Shown here: positions 1 through 11,948 of the stretch, piece after piece
Layout: every line of letters starts with the position of its first letter
Numbering within the stretch: the first letter of the stretch is position 1
From: Bryum argenteum
Taxonomy: Eukaryota; Streptophyta; Bryopsida; Bryales; Bryaceae
Reading direction: 5' to 3'
Assembly: GCA_037043015.1 (NCBI GenBank)
Contig: CM073323.1
Span: forward strand, 22,906,758 to 22,970,757
Length of the DNA stretch: 64,000 nucleotides
Made by a program: the position numbers and the translations under genes
Notes under the pieces: model-generated
Seen by the model: only the letters and a program-made list of their open reading frames with translations
Database searches by the model: none
What the model was told of the DNA's origin: nothing

Positions 1-1070
1 ACATGAAAGTTACCATTTCTCAAGAATATCTGAACTGAACTCTGCATAACATAGTCGTCGTAGGTGGTTTGACTTTCCGTATCTGTAGACTTGAAAAAAT
101 GGCACTTGCATGGTGTAAGCAACGGAAGTCGATCCAGGACGATTGCACCTGCCGCACACCACATCCAGCTATTTCAGATACCCGACAGATTTGATTCAGT
201 TTCTAAAATACGCACCTCCAAAAGAGATTGGAATACAAGAACTGAACCTCGTAACTCTTCCAGCTGCTCCGTCACCACGGAGCACTTCTCTTCTAATACC
301 TTGGCCTGCAGTGTGCAATTACGAACGATTAACTACAGTTGCACATGTTCTGAAGGCTAGAGTAAATGCAATCGCCACCGTCCAAGCCAAAGGCCAGACA
401 AAATGCTTTCTAACCCAAGCATCCTTGCTCTATGAACCAAAGAAAGAATATAGCTGTAGTCTCGATGAGATGATGAGAGTAAGCATCAAATCAAACATAA
501 GGCCATCTAGCATTTTGGCGATCATGCCAATTCCGACTGTGAGATATGAGATAGAAATTTACGAAGAATATTTACGTACAAAATTAAGTTCCACAACCTA
601 CTCTCACAACATAGAACTTCAGAGTCGCTGAATGGACCTTTTTCCGCCACCGATTTTCCTCTGTTCCACTCTGCGGACGATGAGATGTTCTCCACATCGC
701 AAGAGCCACCGCCAATTTAAGCCTCATAGCATCGTCTCCTTGCATCCCGATTTCGAATTCTACTGAAAAAATGGCAGTCGGGCTCACAACTGCGCTAAAA
801 GACGGCGTGCATGCAAGAACTCCAAGCTGAAGCCATGGCCAGCTGAAGAAGGAAACAACGATACATGGATGATGAAACGGCGATGAACGTGGAGAATCAT
901 CCGATCTTGGGAGCGAGTTTCTATGGCCATGGTGACTCGACAGCGACAGGGGGAAGATGAAAACCGTCGTCATGGATGAACGAAAAAGACATGAGTGGAG
1001 GTAGTTTATTGTGGAGAAGCTATCCGAAGGGAAGACTGGCGATGGCGGTTTGGAGCTTGAAGCAGCAGCG
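1..1070. other. Upstream region of ndhS, no gene recognised
   Basis: This 1.07 kb precedes ndhS and should hold its promoter and 5' UTR. A reading frame without ATG start is open on the plus strand over about 143-631, but its translation has no recognisable motif and it has no partner exon that I can see. The minus-strand frame over 584-1138 is antisense to the start of ndhS and is probably a by-product of its GC-rich sequence. I saw no convincing TATA box just upstream of the ndhS start. Confidence 0.4.
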
Positions 1071-1793
1071 ATGGCAAGCATGACAGGACTTTGCAGGGCG
1101 CCGGTGACGCTCGGCGAGTCATCATTCTGGGGAGGCAATTTGAGTGTAAGGAGAATTTCGAGATATCCGAGTAGCGGACCCGGTCATGTGACGATCCGAG
1201 CTGAGGGATTCGACTTCTGGCAGATACTGGGAGGGCGGGGGCTGAAAGGAGGCGAGGACGGATTGAAACAGGAGACGACCGAGAAGATTCTACTGGAAGC
1301 GAAGAAGAACCTCGTGCTCGAGAAGAAGAAGAAGGGGAGTGTGGAGGGCAATGTGGCAGCAGCGGAAGGGATTCCGGGGACATTCGACAAAGAGCTCGGA
1401 GGTTTGACGGGAGGTTTCCCTGGCGGGGAGAAAGGATTGCGTCAATTCGTTGCGACAAATCCTCCTCCAGTGAAAATTTCCAGTGAGTTGCAGCAACTGC
1501 GGGACAGCATTGCCACTCCGGTGAAGCCGAAGGCAGTTCCGCCTCCGTTGCTAATGCCTGGAATGACTGTAATCGTGAACTCGCCGAACAATCCCTACCA
1601 CGATTTTTCAGGCATTGTGCAGAGGGTAACGGACGGCAAAGCGGGAGTACTGTTCGAGGGAGGCAATTGGGATAAGTTAGTCTCATTCAGGTTGACAGAG
1701 TTAGTGCGTACGTCGCAAGGTCCGCCTATGAGTAATCCGAAATCGGCAATTCTTGAAAGAATGATGGTCCCAGAAGGAGACTCTTCAAGTTGA
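1071..1793 (+). CDS. ndhS: NAD(P)H-quinone oxidoreductase subunit S, chloroplastic (NdhS/CRR31)
   Basis: Intronless, 240 residues from the ATG at 1071; the frame is open further 5' but only from a GTG at 1011, and the protein from 1071 begins with a Ser/Arg-rich segment like a chloroplast transit peptide. Two blocks identify the family: an N-terminal [16 protein letters not shown] and [19 protein letters not shown] segment, and a C-terminal SH3-like barrel with [20 protein letters not shown] followed by [20 protein letters not shown]. In known plants NdhS is the peripheral stromal subunit of the chloroplast NDH complex and provides the ferredoxin-binding site for cyclic electron flow around photosystem I. 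Length matches the family (about 240-250). A Lys-rich stretch (EKKKKG) lies in the linker. Known from family: function; seen: motifs and length. A second NdhS-like paralogue elsewhere cannot be excluded. Confidence 0.88.
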   Translation: MASMTGLCRAPVTLGESSFWGGNLSVRRISRYPSSGPGHVTIRAEGFDFWQILGGRGLKGGEDGLKQETTEKILLEAKKNLVLEKKKKGSVEGNVAAAEGIPGTFDKELGGLTGGFPGGEKGLRQFVATNPPPVKISSELQQLRDSIATPVKPKAVPPPLLMPGMTVIVNSPNNPYHDFSGIVQRVTDGKAGVLFEGGNWDKLVSFRLTELVRTSQGPPMSNPKSAILERMMVPEGDSSS

Positions 1794-1828
1794 TCATCTT
1801 TCTTTTATTTGATTTTTGTATAACATTC

Positions 1829-1834
1829 AATAAA
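1829..1834 (+). terminator. Polyadenylation signal AATAAA for ndhS
   Basis: A canonical AATAAA lies 36 bases after the ndhS stop codon in T-rich DNA, the expected place for a near-upstream polyadenylation element. Inference from motif and position only. Confidence 0.4.
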
Positions 1835-2841
1835 TGTCCAATGCACGTCGACCAGTATGCTTCAGGCACTTTCTTTCTGGCACTTGTAGTGTCCCAGCTT
1901 GTCATCGGGTTAAGAGTGTTGTTTCAGAATCTTGCTCTTCTACTTCACTTTTCTTCAGGTTTAAGTTTATCAGCTGATCGAAGTTGTGGAGCTCTTCAAG
2001 ATTCGAGTTCAAGGTTGAGTTTTGTGGCACGAATTTACACGGTTCTTCATTGTGAAGCCACAGGTTTTCCTAGTTAAGTTGATCTCTGCATTCGAGTCCT
2101 GGTAGAATTGCTTGATCAAACAGCCTTGGGTATATGTACATTGTTGATCTTATTATACCTGCGGCACAATCCAATTGCTATCAGCAGCAGGTCAAACGCC
2201 ATCTTCAGGCACTTCGCAGTAGGAAGCTTATGTCACCTTGCAGTATTGGAGGCCATAGATCTCTGCTCATGATCACGGTGGTTGACTTTTTCTTCAAAAA
2301 TCGATGCTGTTATAACACTTAGAGCTCCTGTTGGGATTCTCCGACATGAATGGTTCCATGTCAGTTACCCAGTTAAATCTTCTACATGCAGAGATTCTTC
2401 CCATTCAATCGAAATCAAACATCTGGTAGAAACTTGACACTATCTGGATCAAGGTGGAGTTGATTCACCCTAATGCGTGGACGTCATAGCAATCTGGGCA
2501 GATGTGAGTAGTACAGTAGTACAAATGACGATGAGGTACTGCAGCATTTTTGAAAGGCATCAGTGTACTACTGCTCAATAATTAGGTGGTGTATCCTTTT
2601 AGTACATAAAAGTACATATGTGGGGATCGAGCACTTACTGGTCCTAACTTGTTGAAACAACGGAAGCATGTTTCTCGTAGAAGATATTTCTGCAGTTACA
2701 CACAACTACCAATTTCTGTTTAAGATAAAACCTACTTAAGAAAACCGATTAGAGTAGTACTCAAATTGAGTTCAATACTGATGAGTTTTTCGAACAGAAG
2801 AAGGCTCCGTTCAAACAAACGGAGCCTGATGAACATACTTA
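1835..2841. other. Intergenic, no gene recognised
   Basis: No coding exon with plausible splice sites was found. The only structure is a small perfect-stem hairpin at about 2803-2825 (GGCTCCGTT and its complement separated by a few A/C bases), just before the MITE that starts at 2842. Confidence 0.4.
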
Positions 2842-3190
2842 AGGCCCACTTTATACACAGGCTGGGGCCGGCCGGAGAGCGGGCCGGATTCAATGGCCAG
2901 AGGTTGGTTCCAAGTTGGGAACTTTGGGTCATGGTAAACCTTGTCACAATTGCATCCATCACATGGGCCCCAACATTTTAAACCAAAATAGTGTCACATC
3001 ATTTTAAACCAAAATAGTGTCACATAAGATGCTACATAGGATAAATTGAAGTTCCGGTCGGGCCCTAGTATAAAGCCCGAGCCATCATAGGATAAATTGA
3101 AGTTCTGGTCGGACCCGAGCCATCCTATTGGTTGAAATTTTGAAAAATTCACGCCGGCCCTCAATCCGGCCCCAAGTGTAAAGTGGACCT
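2842..3190. mobile_element. MITE with TA target duplication (TIR AGGYCCACTTTAYAC)
   Basis: The ends are inverted copies of each other: AGGCCCACTTTATACAC on the left and the complement of AGGTCCACTTTACACTT on the right, with GGGGCCGG continuing the similarity inward. Both ends are flanked by TA (2840-2841 and 3191-3192). At 349 bp with no coding capacity it is a typical non-autonomous DNA transposon of Tc1/mariner-like TA preference. Confidence 0.6.
2975..3123. repeat. Two short tandem duplications inside the MITE
   Basis: A 26-base unit beginning ATTTTAAACCAAAATAG is present twice (2975-3027), followed by a unit of about 50 bases beginning ATAGGATAAATTGAAGTT that is also present twice (about 3036-3123). 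Confidence 0.6.
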
Positions 3191-3349
3191 TAGCCGAAAC
3201 ATCGTGCCTGCATCGTATTTTGATCAGTGAAATTGACCTACGCAATCAAGGGGTCGATAAGTTATAAGCTGAACAGGAAATAGGGGGAAAAAGGAACCAG
3301 CTTCCATAAGAATCGATCGAAAACAAAACATCACACCTTAACTCGTAAG

Positions 3350-5288
3350 CTAGGCAATCTTTTTCGTCTTAGGCTTAGCTAGCTTGTAAACTACCATCCG
3401 GGCAATCTTATAGAACCACAATAAGCTAACCACTTGGATTCCAACTGCTCCCACCTGCAACGGGGAACAAAATACGGTTAGAAGTTCGTTCGTGGGATCA
3501 GAGCTGACAACCAATAAAATGTGATCAGAAGATAACAGCATCAAAGTTAGGAACGACTAATACGAACCTTAACGGCTAGGGGGCTGGCGGGTGATACCAC
3601 GCACTTGTACATAACTACTGGACCATAGAAGATCCTAGCAACGGTGAAAACTAGGGCAAAGATAACCTGTACAAGCCAAAATTTACAAACGTCAGTACCC
3701 GATTCATCCTTCATCGCACCTTTAACAAGAATATGAGCTTAGGCTCCATCAATCCGAAAGTCTCATATAGTTGAGGGCATAGATTCTAAGATCCATCTCA
3801 TTCTATCATCCAATGTCAAGCTTCATTCTTCATGATTGTCCACATAAACCAAGAACCCCTTGATAAGAAATCCCATCGGTTGTTAAGGTACTTCGCTGGA
3901 CTTTTGACACACATACTCCACCAAATGCGAATCAACTGCAGTCATTGCATCTGAGATATAAACTCCAGAACAACGAGGCATTGCATATGAGAAGCATGTT
4001 CAAGACATTAATTAGGTTAGGATACGTACATCATTCGCAAGGCTTATCGGTGATTCTTTCAGATTCAGTTCCTTGAGAAGCTCCCGACCATGCATGAAGG
4101 GGTTCGACACCTCCATCAACATCAAACACGCCACCAGCTCTGTCCCACTCTGTAAGTCAAAGTTTGTAAGAAACATAACACAGAGTTTCTGTTTCCGTAG
4201 CTCAGACGATGAGAAATCACAGTTCACAAGAGTGGGTGAAGGACGTACAATTTGTTGCAAATATCCAAATGCCAATCCCAAAAGAGTGAGGAAGTGATGT
4301 ATCAAAAACTCCACGCTGAATGGAAGCTCCACGGCGCAGCAAATCGTGTCGTATATGAAGTAAGCGAAACTAACTGTCAAAGCCAGCATCTGTAACAATA
4401 AATATGCCAGTAATCAGGACTAAAACACTGCATGCATAACAGAGTATGAATCCTATACAAGCATCGGATTTACAAACTAACTGTCGAACAAGCCTCTGTA
4501 ACATGCCGATAATCGGTACTAATACTATACAAGAGAAACAGAGTATATAAACTTCATAAACATCAAAATTCCAAAAGTAAGAATAGTTATGCCGACAATC
4601 AGTACTAATAAGCTGCATGCAAAACAGAGTACGAATCCTATACAAGCATCAAAAGTCAAAAACTAACTGTCAAAGCCAGCATCTGTGACAATCACTACAC
4701 CGAGAATCAGTACTAACACTATGCATGCGAAACAGAGCATCGATTCTATATAAGCATCGAGACTACAAAAGCCGTGCATGACTTACACCACATTGCAAAT
4801 GCACATGTATAATACTATCATGTTTTCTTGATGGCGAAGTTCAAAACCTTGAAAGTTCAATAATACGAGTATTGTAGACCTAAAGTTTTTCTGACAACAT
4901 GTATAATGCTGTATAAGTACAACGGCAGCTAAAAATCCCTCTGATCGCAGCATACACAAACATTGCGAAATGTATCAAGTAAGTACTAGCAATGCGACAA
5001 TACTCTTGAGTTATAAATACAGAATCCGACCTAGAGGGATCGAAATTGGACCTGCGGGTAGGTGGACGGGGCGCCGACGCCGTCCAAAGGTCGAGACCAA
5101 TCAGCGACGGATTTGGTACAGAAATAAATCGATACGACGACGTGAATGAGCGAGACGCAGCGGTTGCAGAAATCCTTGGAGCGCGCGGGCAATGCAAGGC
5201 GCGTGAGCACGTAGATGAGCCCCCACGCAGCAGTCATCGCGGACAATGTCGTCGGCCCGAGCTCCATCTTCTCTGGAAAGATTCCCAT
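3350..5288 (-). CDS. TLC (TRAM-LAG1-CLN8) domain membrane protein
   Basis: Five exons read on the minus strand: 5288-5052, 4389-4249, 4149-4030, 3666-3568 and 3454-3350. All junctions are phase 0 with GT..AG introns (donors GTACGT, GTTCGT), giving about 233 residues. The protein is hydrophobic with several predicted membrane segments. Family hallmarks are FAYFIYDTICC, then EFLIHHFLTLLGLAFGYLQ with the paired histidines of TLC domains, then SGTELVACLMLMEVSNPFMH. TLC proteins are multi-pass membrane proteins, related to ceramide synthases, thought to act in lipid sensing or membrane lipid composition; the short plant type lacks the rest of the ceramide-synthase motif, so no enzyme activity is claimed. 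The first in-frame ATG is 5288; the ATG at 5255 is an alternative. Intron 1 carries tandem copies of the exon 2 boundary (see repeat entry). Confidence 0.85.
4370..4760. repeat. Tandem repeat in TLC intron 1 containing copies of the exon 2 start
   Basis: A unit of about 100 bases recurs roughly four times. Landmarks are ACTAACTGTC at about 4368, 4478 and 4660, CAGTACTAA/CGGTACTAA, and AAACAGAGTA. The first landmark is the exon 2 acceptor with its first codons, so the intron holds decayed copies of that splice boundary; the one near 4690 still reads CAG then ATGCTGGCTTTGACAG on the minus strand. Confidence 0.7.
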
Positions 5289-5692
5289 CGTTGATTTCAA
5301 AGAGCTCCCGCAACGAAAAATTCTGCAACTTCACCAACCAAGCTCTCGCTCACTCTCCTCGTCCTCGGAAGTGACGGCTCCCTTCCTCGGTATCAGGTCT
5401 TTGACCAGCACGGTTATAGGGTCCTGGTCCACGGTCTCCAGAGCTTTACTTGAGGGTTTTTCTTGTCACTTGAGGAGGCATCATTGCATGTTTTCAATGC
5501 TGTGCCAGATATTTGAGTAGATTCTTCAAGACTTTTGGATAATGTTTATCTCATATATATGTTTAGAAATTGAATTCCTTTTCCTGCAATTTTTATATAC
5601 CAACAGGAGTACGAGTATTTCAGAACCTTCAAAAATACGAATAAAACGCATGTATGTGAAAGTTTCTTGAACCAAGTATAAAATGTTCCTTA
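5289..5692. other. Intergenic 5' side of the TLC gene
   Basis: Probable promoter and 5' UTR of the minus-strand TLC gene. GC-rich near the start codon and AT-rich beyond 5520. No motif was confidently assigned. Confidence 0.35.
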
Positions 5693-6061
5693 GAGCATGC
5701 CCAGCCCTGTGCTTCAGGCCGCTCAGCCGTAGGAAAAGCTTGTTGGCCCAACTCGGCCGGACATCGCAACCCACCCCAAGGTAGAGGAAAAGGCCGCTCA
5801 CCAATCACATTTGCTCACAAGCCGGTTGTAATATCAATTATTTTCTGCCAATTAAGTCTCTACCATGTAGCACGCTTCCAATGGTTAATGGGGACGCCAG
5901 AATGTGAATGAAAGCACATGATAACTTGGAGTTATGGTGTCCTAGAATCTAGTAGACCTCAACCCTCTTGACCGGGTTACCGAGATAGTGTGTGGGGTGT
6001 GGTTCCTCGCACTTCAAACAAGGCTCCACTCTTTGGCCCACATTGCAAACTAGGCATGCTC
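5693..6061. mobile_element. PIF/Harbinger-like MITE, TSD TTA
   Basis: Ends are GAGCATGCCCAG and the complement of GAGCATGCCTAG, each flanked by TTA (5690-5692 and 6062-6064). The three-base TTA duplication and the GAGCATG terminus fit Tourist-type non-autonomous PIF/Harbinger elements. Length 369 bp; no coding capacity. Confidence 0.6.
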
Positions 6062-6954
6062 TTATATGTTGGTGACCTTGATGCCAACTTAGAACTAAGT
6101 GTTCAGATTTTATGAAAATAAGTTTTGCCTATCTTTATTTTGAAGGATTTGATTACCACAAGTTTTTGAAATATAAGTTTTATAATTATATCTACTAGTA
6201 CATGATACCCTCATAGAATATGATTTGCCTATGGTAAGAAGTTTAGATGGGTGACATTACACACGGAGGAGCGGTGAAAATCCTAAGATTAAGAAGTTTA
6301 AAGGTTGTTGGGAAGGCATTACAAAAGTCAAAGAAGGTGACATCACCAAGCGTACTCAAGAACTTAGTTAAGGGGTTGAATATTCGAACAACACCAAAAA
6401 CTAAAAAGCCTTTGCATTGAACCAAGAAGAAGATTTATCTTATTATTTACAAATTTTGATATTTCAAGAAGTATCCTAATTGAGATTTAGAGTGTTTGGT
6501 TTTGGAGCCCCTTTTAGCCTCCATTCATTTGATTCTTATTTATTTTGAGCTTAATATCTAGAAATTATAATACTTAAGGGTATAGTACTCCTTTTTATAC
6601 TTATTTTAGTCCATGCTATTTGGTTCTATCACCAATTTTAAAAGGGATCATCCACAAGAAAATTAGTTCACTTATTGAAAAAAATACATGAGCGGCATGT
6701 TGTCAAAGTTGAGCTGAACAAACATTATATTCATGCCTATCCCAAGAGGTTTGGTGTTTTTCAAGTGTAGCCATGGATAACGTGGTTGTAATTTCAAACT
6801 CCAATGTCATAATAATGTTTGATATTGTTTACTCTAAGAAGGGGGAGTAATTTGAAGCCTTCTACCCCATGTATTGTGATGTCTCATTGGTGAAACAAAG
6901 CAACACTTTACTAAGGCCCATTTTTTATAAAACCCTTTATTTTTCTTGGATGAC

Positions 6955-7175
6955 ATCTTACACAAGTTAACTTCACAACCATTTAAGATGACATTCTTCG
7001 TAAGATAGAGACTTCACCATCTTCAAATCAACAATCAAGCATTTAGAATGACATTGTTCGTAAGTTAGAAACTTCACCACCTCAAAGTTAGCAAATGAGC
7101 ATTCAAAATGACATTCTATACAAGTAAGAAGCTTTACCACCTCAAGGTCAACATGTAAGCATTTGTGTAACCTCA
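6955..7175. repeat. 60-bp tandem repeat, about 3.5 units
   Basis: Units start at 6980, 7040, 7100 and 7160 with CATTYAARATGACATT, exactly 60 bases apart. The period is a multiple of three, so the minus strand stays open for 68 codons (6973-7179) as a 20-residue repeat with VVKFLTYEQCH-like units. It could be a repeat-protein remnant, but the short frame and lack of flanking exons make chance openness likely. Confidence 0.75.
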
Positions 7176-7210
7176 TCAATAAACTATGACATTAGACATT
7201 TCCTTGTTAA

Positions 7211-7435
7211 CCCCTAAAGGTCTGAGCGTGCCGTGGCCACCAGTAGAATACGGTGTATTTTGGTTGTATTTGGAGTGAATGCACACCTTTAATGGGTTTG
7301 AGTTCAAAGAAGAAGTTGACATTTGAATTAATACGGTTCTAGTGAGCTATTACGATTCCAGTTTAGAGTTTCTTGTTGGTAGCAAATCCTAATTATACGA
7401 CAACTTACATACTATCCCCAAGGGACTTTTAAGGC
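7211..7435. mobile_element. Small TTAA-flanked element (CCCCTAAAGGTC termini)
   Basis: Left end CCCCTAAAGGTC after TTAA (7207-7210); the right end is a degraded complement before TTAA (7436-7439). A further CCCCTAAA terminus follows directly at 7440, so two elements may abut. See the related copies at 11701, 17004 and 20951. Confidence 0.5.
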
Positions 7436-8028
7436 TTAACCCCTAAATTTCCTTGTGTGCTTCTGGAGATTCAAACCTCAAAACAACCATTATCTACCTG
7501 AATGCACTCCCCAAAGTGTGGACGAAATTTTCTAACTCTTAGGATTCCAACATTGATACAAAAATATACAGTAGGCACTATATAATTGCAAGATCATAAT
7601 ATCCAAAGTTTGTGCAAAATAAATTAAGAGTGAGTTAAGAAAATTAAGAGTAAGTTAAGAGTGTTCCTTTAAGAAATGGCTCGCGCACATGCAAGTTGCT
7701 TGCACTCCCTTCCAAATTCATGACAGAGAGCACTTGCGCCTAACCTACCAGATGGAAAAGGTGACGGGTGCAATTGAAGGACAACATGGAAGCACAGTAC
7801 ACAAGAAGCAAACAGCGTCTCTTCGCCATGTGCTCATTACAGTACAGGTTCGATACTCGCGCCGCATTATAATGCTTCGATTCAACGTCATTGTGAGATC
7901 ACTCTGACTCTGGCACAACGCTCTTGAGATTGTAAAAGTCTGGAACTCCTCAAATTATGTGTTTCAAATGTGAAGCTCAATCGTTGTATATGTTGCCTAT
8001 TCACACAAAATACGTTTCTATCGCAGAT

Positions 8029-9580
8029 CTATTGCTTGCTTAGCTGGTTCAGGAAGGGACACCCTTCTACTCCTGTTTTATACGATCCGTAGCTTTCCGA
8101 TTTCGGTGACTTCGTCAACCCCGCCAAAAATGCCGCAGTGTCGTAATACACTTCCAGCTCCAAGATCTTCAAATTATCGTCCACCTACATCAAGAAACAT
8201 CAATGAGATTTTCATTTCATGCTGCCAGAGTGAGAGGTTTCGTTTTTAGTCAACGAGCAGTGTACGTTTCTATCCACTCTCCGAAAGATTCGTGTATTAC
8301 TGGTTCTTGGAAGATAATGAGATTGTAGTCGAGCAAAGGCAGATCGAGATAGTTTGCAGGATTGAGAGAATTTTTTGATTGATAGAGATCTTGATGTTGT
8401 TACCTTGGCGACGACAATGCCAACAGTTTCGACATCTTCGCCGGTAGGAGCGTGTCCCTTGTAGGCGCCCTCCATTTTGCCCCAGTGCCGGTACTTCATG
8501 ACGACCACGGGCGGTCCCGAGTACACGGCTTGAACTTCCCACGCGAAACCCCCGGGGAAGACTGTACGAAAGATATCGTGCGACGATTCGAATGTTTCTT
8601 TGGAAGATTGATACTTCGCGTCTTCACCTTGGAAGCTGGTCGTGGCCATCAGGGCGTTGTAGCTGCCGACCTTCAGCGTCTCGGCTGCTGATAGCTTCGG
8701 ACCGCCTGCACCAGTTTCACATTTGCTTAGTAAGCCGCAACTATTCATCGACAGAACGAGGCAAATACATAAATCGATTACGTAACGGAGCCTCGTATTC
8801 CAAGAAGAAGATAACGTTTTCATTGACTTTCTCCTGAATCTGCACATAATATATTTTAAGGACCGCCGCGATAAAGCCGCAGATTCGAGGTACAAACTCC
8901 GGTCATGACCATAACGTGCATGCCACAATCCGATGCTGAAACAAGAGTTCTACCATCTTGAAGGGGGCAATACAATCTAACGAGGACCAGAGCTTATCTT
9001 CTGAATACAAAAATGAGGTGTTCAATGACAACTCTTTCTTTCAACGGCAAAAGAGGATCACAAGCTCTACGTTCTCGCCACCTAAGAATTTTATTGTAAA
9101 GCGTAAAATCAGGTGCCGAAACAGGATCTTTCTTATTGCTTGTCACGTTCTGTAGGTCCCAAGACAGCATTGAGATCGATCTCGTATGGAGCTCACCGTT
9201 GACGGAGATGCAGAACTTCTCATGGTCGATGGTTTTGAAGTCGGTGACTTTAGTCTTGTGCGAGAGCTCCATCTCCCATGACTTCACCAGGTTTTGCACC
9301 ACTTCTTCAAGAGATCCTTTCGGCCACACCTGCATGACAGGGTAAATGTTACCTAAACAATTTCCTTCTAACATCAGGAGATCAAGTCAGTAACAGTATG
9401 TTACAGCTCACATACTTGAGTTCTGCCGCTTTCAAAAAGCGCATTGACAACATCGTATTGAGGAGCGCTTCCATGGCGCCAGGTGGTGTGTTGCTCTTCC
9501 TCACCAGTGAGATGGCTACGGTAAGGGTCACCGTGAATCTTCAATCCACTGAGAGATTGCTCGACATCTGCAGCAGCCAT
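8029..9580 (-). CDS. Pathogen-related protein (SnoaL/NTF2-like fold)
   Basis: Four exons on the minus strand: 9580-9416, 9329-9197, 8705-8404 and 8184-8029. Phases close (0, 1, 0), giving 251 residues from the ATG at 9580; family length is about 235. Family blocks in order: EEEQHTTWRHGSAPQYDVVN, VWPKGSLEEVVQNLVKSWEME, VGSYNALMATT, ESSHDIFRTVFPGGFAWEV, YSGPPVVVMKYRHWGKMEG, then YKGHAPTGE. This is the plant family named after a barley pathogen-induced protein; it has an NTF2/SnoaL-like ligand-binding fold and no proven catalytic activity. The last exon ends with a Ser/Lys-rich tail after YYDTAAFLAGL. Known from family: name and induction by infection; seen: conserved blocks and gene structure. 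Whether it is infection-induced here cannot be told from sequence. Confidence 0.88.
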
Positions 9581-9674
9581 GGTTAGCACTCTCTCTCACA
9601 CACACAACTGACTCCACCTGTATGTTATAGTAGCAAAACAAGCTCTGAATGATTTTAGTAGGATGGGGAGGAGT

Positions 9675-9685
9675 TATAAATATAC
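9675..9685 (-). promoter_or_regulatory. Possible TATA box of the pathogen-related gene
   Basis: The minus strand reads TATATTTATA about 95 bases upstream of the ATG, a plausible distance for a short 5' UTR. Inference from motif and position only. Confidence 0.3.
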
Positions 9686-10337
9686 AAAGTGCTTCCACTA
9701 TTCTGCACATTTTTGTATGTTTGTGAGGTCAATAGATGCTGGAGTGCGTCACCTTTTTATGGAGTGTGTTTGCAACTAGGCCTCTCCAGCTCTCCGTGGT
9801 TCATATATAGAGCTATCTGCATTACTCTAGATTGTGAGCCACAGCTTTCGAATTCCCTATTTCGTGGTAATTGCAATGAAGTTGCGGGCCGCAATTGATA
9901 ACTGGCTGTGATATCTTCTAGCCCATTATTGTCAACACTTGTAGAAAAGGTTACATTGACAGAGACAGCATTGAGGACGGTCTAGGTCAATCTGCACCTA
10001 GAATGCTACCTTCTTCATGAATGTAGGGCTTCATTTGTGTGATAAGTCCGTGGCTGGGCATGGGGCTTCATTGGACATGTGGGACAACTCCTCCGTGATT
10101 GTAGGTGCTTTCAGTTACCCACGAATTGGGTGCGGATAGTTCGAGGTAGGTAATTCGACCTTCAAGTACTCTTGTACTTTGGTGGATTGTTATATCTTTT
10201 GTAATACGCTTGCTTTCTGTGCAAGTTGGTGAGGTCAAGAATCTGCAACAAAAAATCATCTGCGATCTGACAGAAGATTTTTTAAACACTAGAGTTAAAA
10301 TTATTGTCATTAAAATTGCCTCGTCGCACCCAATTAA

Positions 10338-10709
10338 CCCTTGATTGGGGTCCTTGGGTTCTGAAATTGGCAGCTCAAAATTGGATCATAGAATCTTTTG
10401 GACTTGGGCATCATGAATAGTGCACTTTTCAAACTTGGGCATCATGAATGGACCAATCAATGATGAGCTTGCAACTTTCTACAAGTTTATGTACAACCCG
10501 ACCTACCTACCTACCTACCACAATCCTTTCAAAGCACAAAATCACTCATACAGATTGTGATTTGAATTGTAAAATTTCACTTCTTGAATGAATCAGAAGA
10601 AGGTGACCAGTTTGACATCAAAATATAAGTGAAAAGTTGAGTACGATGAGAGCTACAAAGCATATTCTGTTGGAAAAGAGCCCCTCGGGCTCACAAGGAC
10701 CTTTAAGGG
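10338..10709. mobile_element. TTAA-flanked MITE family A, copy 1
   Basis: Flanked by TTAA at 10334-10337 and 10710-10713. The interior (ACTTGGGCATCATGAATAG, CCTACCTACCACAATCC, GACATCAAAATATAAG) is shared with copies at 21427-21788 and 35398-35748 in the same orientation. The left terminal repeat is degraded (CCCTTGATTGGGG) while the right end keeps CCTTTAAGGG. Confidence 0.75.
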
Positions 10710-11700
10710 TTAACCCTTGAAGGTTCCATGGGAGGCATGTAGACCATAGAGCAAGTTGTATGTTTTACTCTTCAAATTTAGCAGGATATTTAAAGGCATA
10801 TTCTGGAAGTCCAACCATATGGATGTGACAATTAATGTGCACGGCATATTTTGGGAACCCAGTCGTATGATGTGACGATTAATGTGCATTGTGTCCAGAG
10901 AATTTTTTGGGGAGTGATCAATCCCAGGGTTTTGGTGAGAAGGAACAATGATGATGATTCTATGCCCCGTGCCCATTGAAGCCCCGATAGCCCTCAATAC
11001 AAACACTATTGGTATCATTCCCGAACAATAAATACAAAAGAAATTTTTTTTGCATCAAGCTTTAGCTATTAGCTAGCTAAAACTTCTCAGTTTGATAGCT
11101 AGCTGTAGCTATTTTCTCATGATCATATAAATAATCTAGCTACCTATAGCACTTTATCAAACTTGATGAAAAGAATAAGAACTAGCTTCAGTTGGCTTGT
11201 CATATGTACATGGTTTGCAACTTTGTTTGTCACCCTTTTCAAATTGATAAGGTTCTTCATTCTAAACCAGAATTTGGTTATGTAATTTTGAGTTTCTAGC
11301 TTCACGAGATTTCAAAACTTTGTAAATTTTGGTTGTATTCAAAGAATTTTTGTTTTGAAGTATCATATTGTAACACTAAGGTGACTTGTGACATTTAGTG
11401 TTTAAATTTGCAATTAGTATTTGCAACACTCATGAGCAACTCTTGTAAAGTGGAAAAGTGTGTAATTTTCACCAAGCTCTCCACAAGTATTTCCACCAGA
11501 AATGTCTCATTTCACCAAATCTTAATGAAATGATTCATTCAGTTTAACTCACTTTTCCTTTGATGTGCTATACTCAACATGTGGAGACGGTTACTAGCAC
11601 CTAATAAAATATATACTTTTAGTTGATCTATATACCATGAACCAATGAACATCATAAGCACCACATAAGAAGTAGCTCATATCCAAATATTGCACTTTCA

Positions 11701-11948
11701 CTCCTAAAGGAGAGAAGTTCCAATTTTAGAAAGATATGTTTTTCTACAAAAAAAGTGGAACTTTAACTCTATATATATCAAGATCCACATGGAGAGATTT
11801 GATAAAAATTGGTGGGTAGATTACTTAGACATATTTTTTGAACAAGATCATACGGTTGGATTTACCAAAATTAAATTCAAGAAATACTTTGTTTATGAAT
11901 TTCAAATTTGGCCGTCCAAACGTTAACGTAAAGCTTCTCCTTTAGGGG
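11701..11948. mobile_element. TTAA-type small element family B
   Basis: Termini CTCCTAAAGGAGAGAAG and the complement of CCCCTAAAGGAGAAG. The right flank is TTAA (11949-11952) and the left flank is TTCA, a one-base change. The inner motif near 11850 (ATACGGTTGGAT) is the complement of one in the element at 20951. Confidence 0.55.

Noticed and set aside
143..631. Long plus-strand frame before ndhS
   Set aside because: No ATG start, no recognisable motif, no splice partner; likely chance.
584..1686. Long minus-strand frames opposite ndhS
   Set aside because: Antisense to a confidently identified gene; Ser/Pro-rich translations typical of shadow frames.
5046..5337. Overlapping frames at the TLC first exon
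   Set aside because: Other frames of the GC-rich exon 1; only 5288-5052 joins the TLC domain in phase.
7830..7870. tRNA-like T-loop (GGTTCGATAC)
   Set aside because: No cloverleaf, acceptor stem or anticodon arm could be formed with the upstream sequence.
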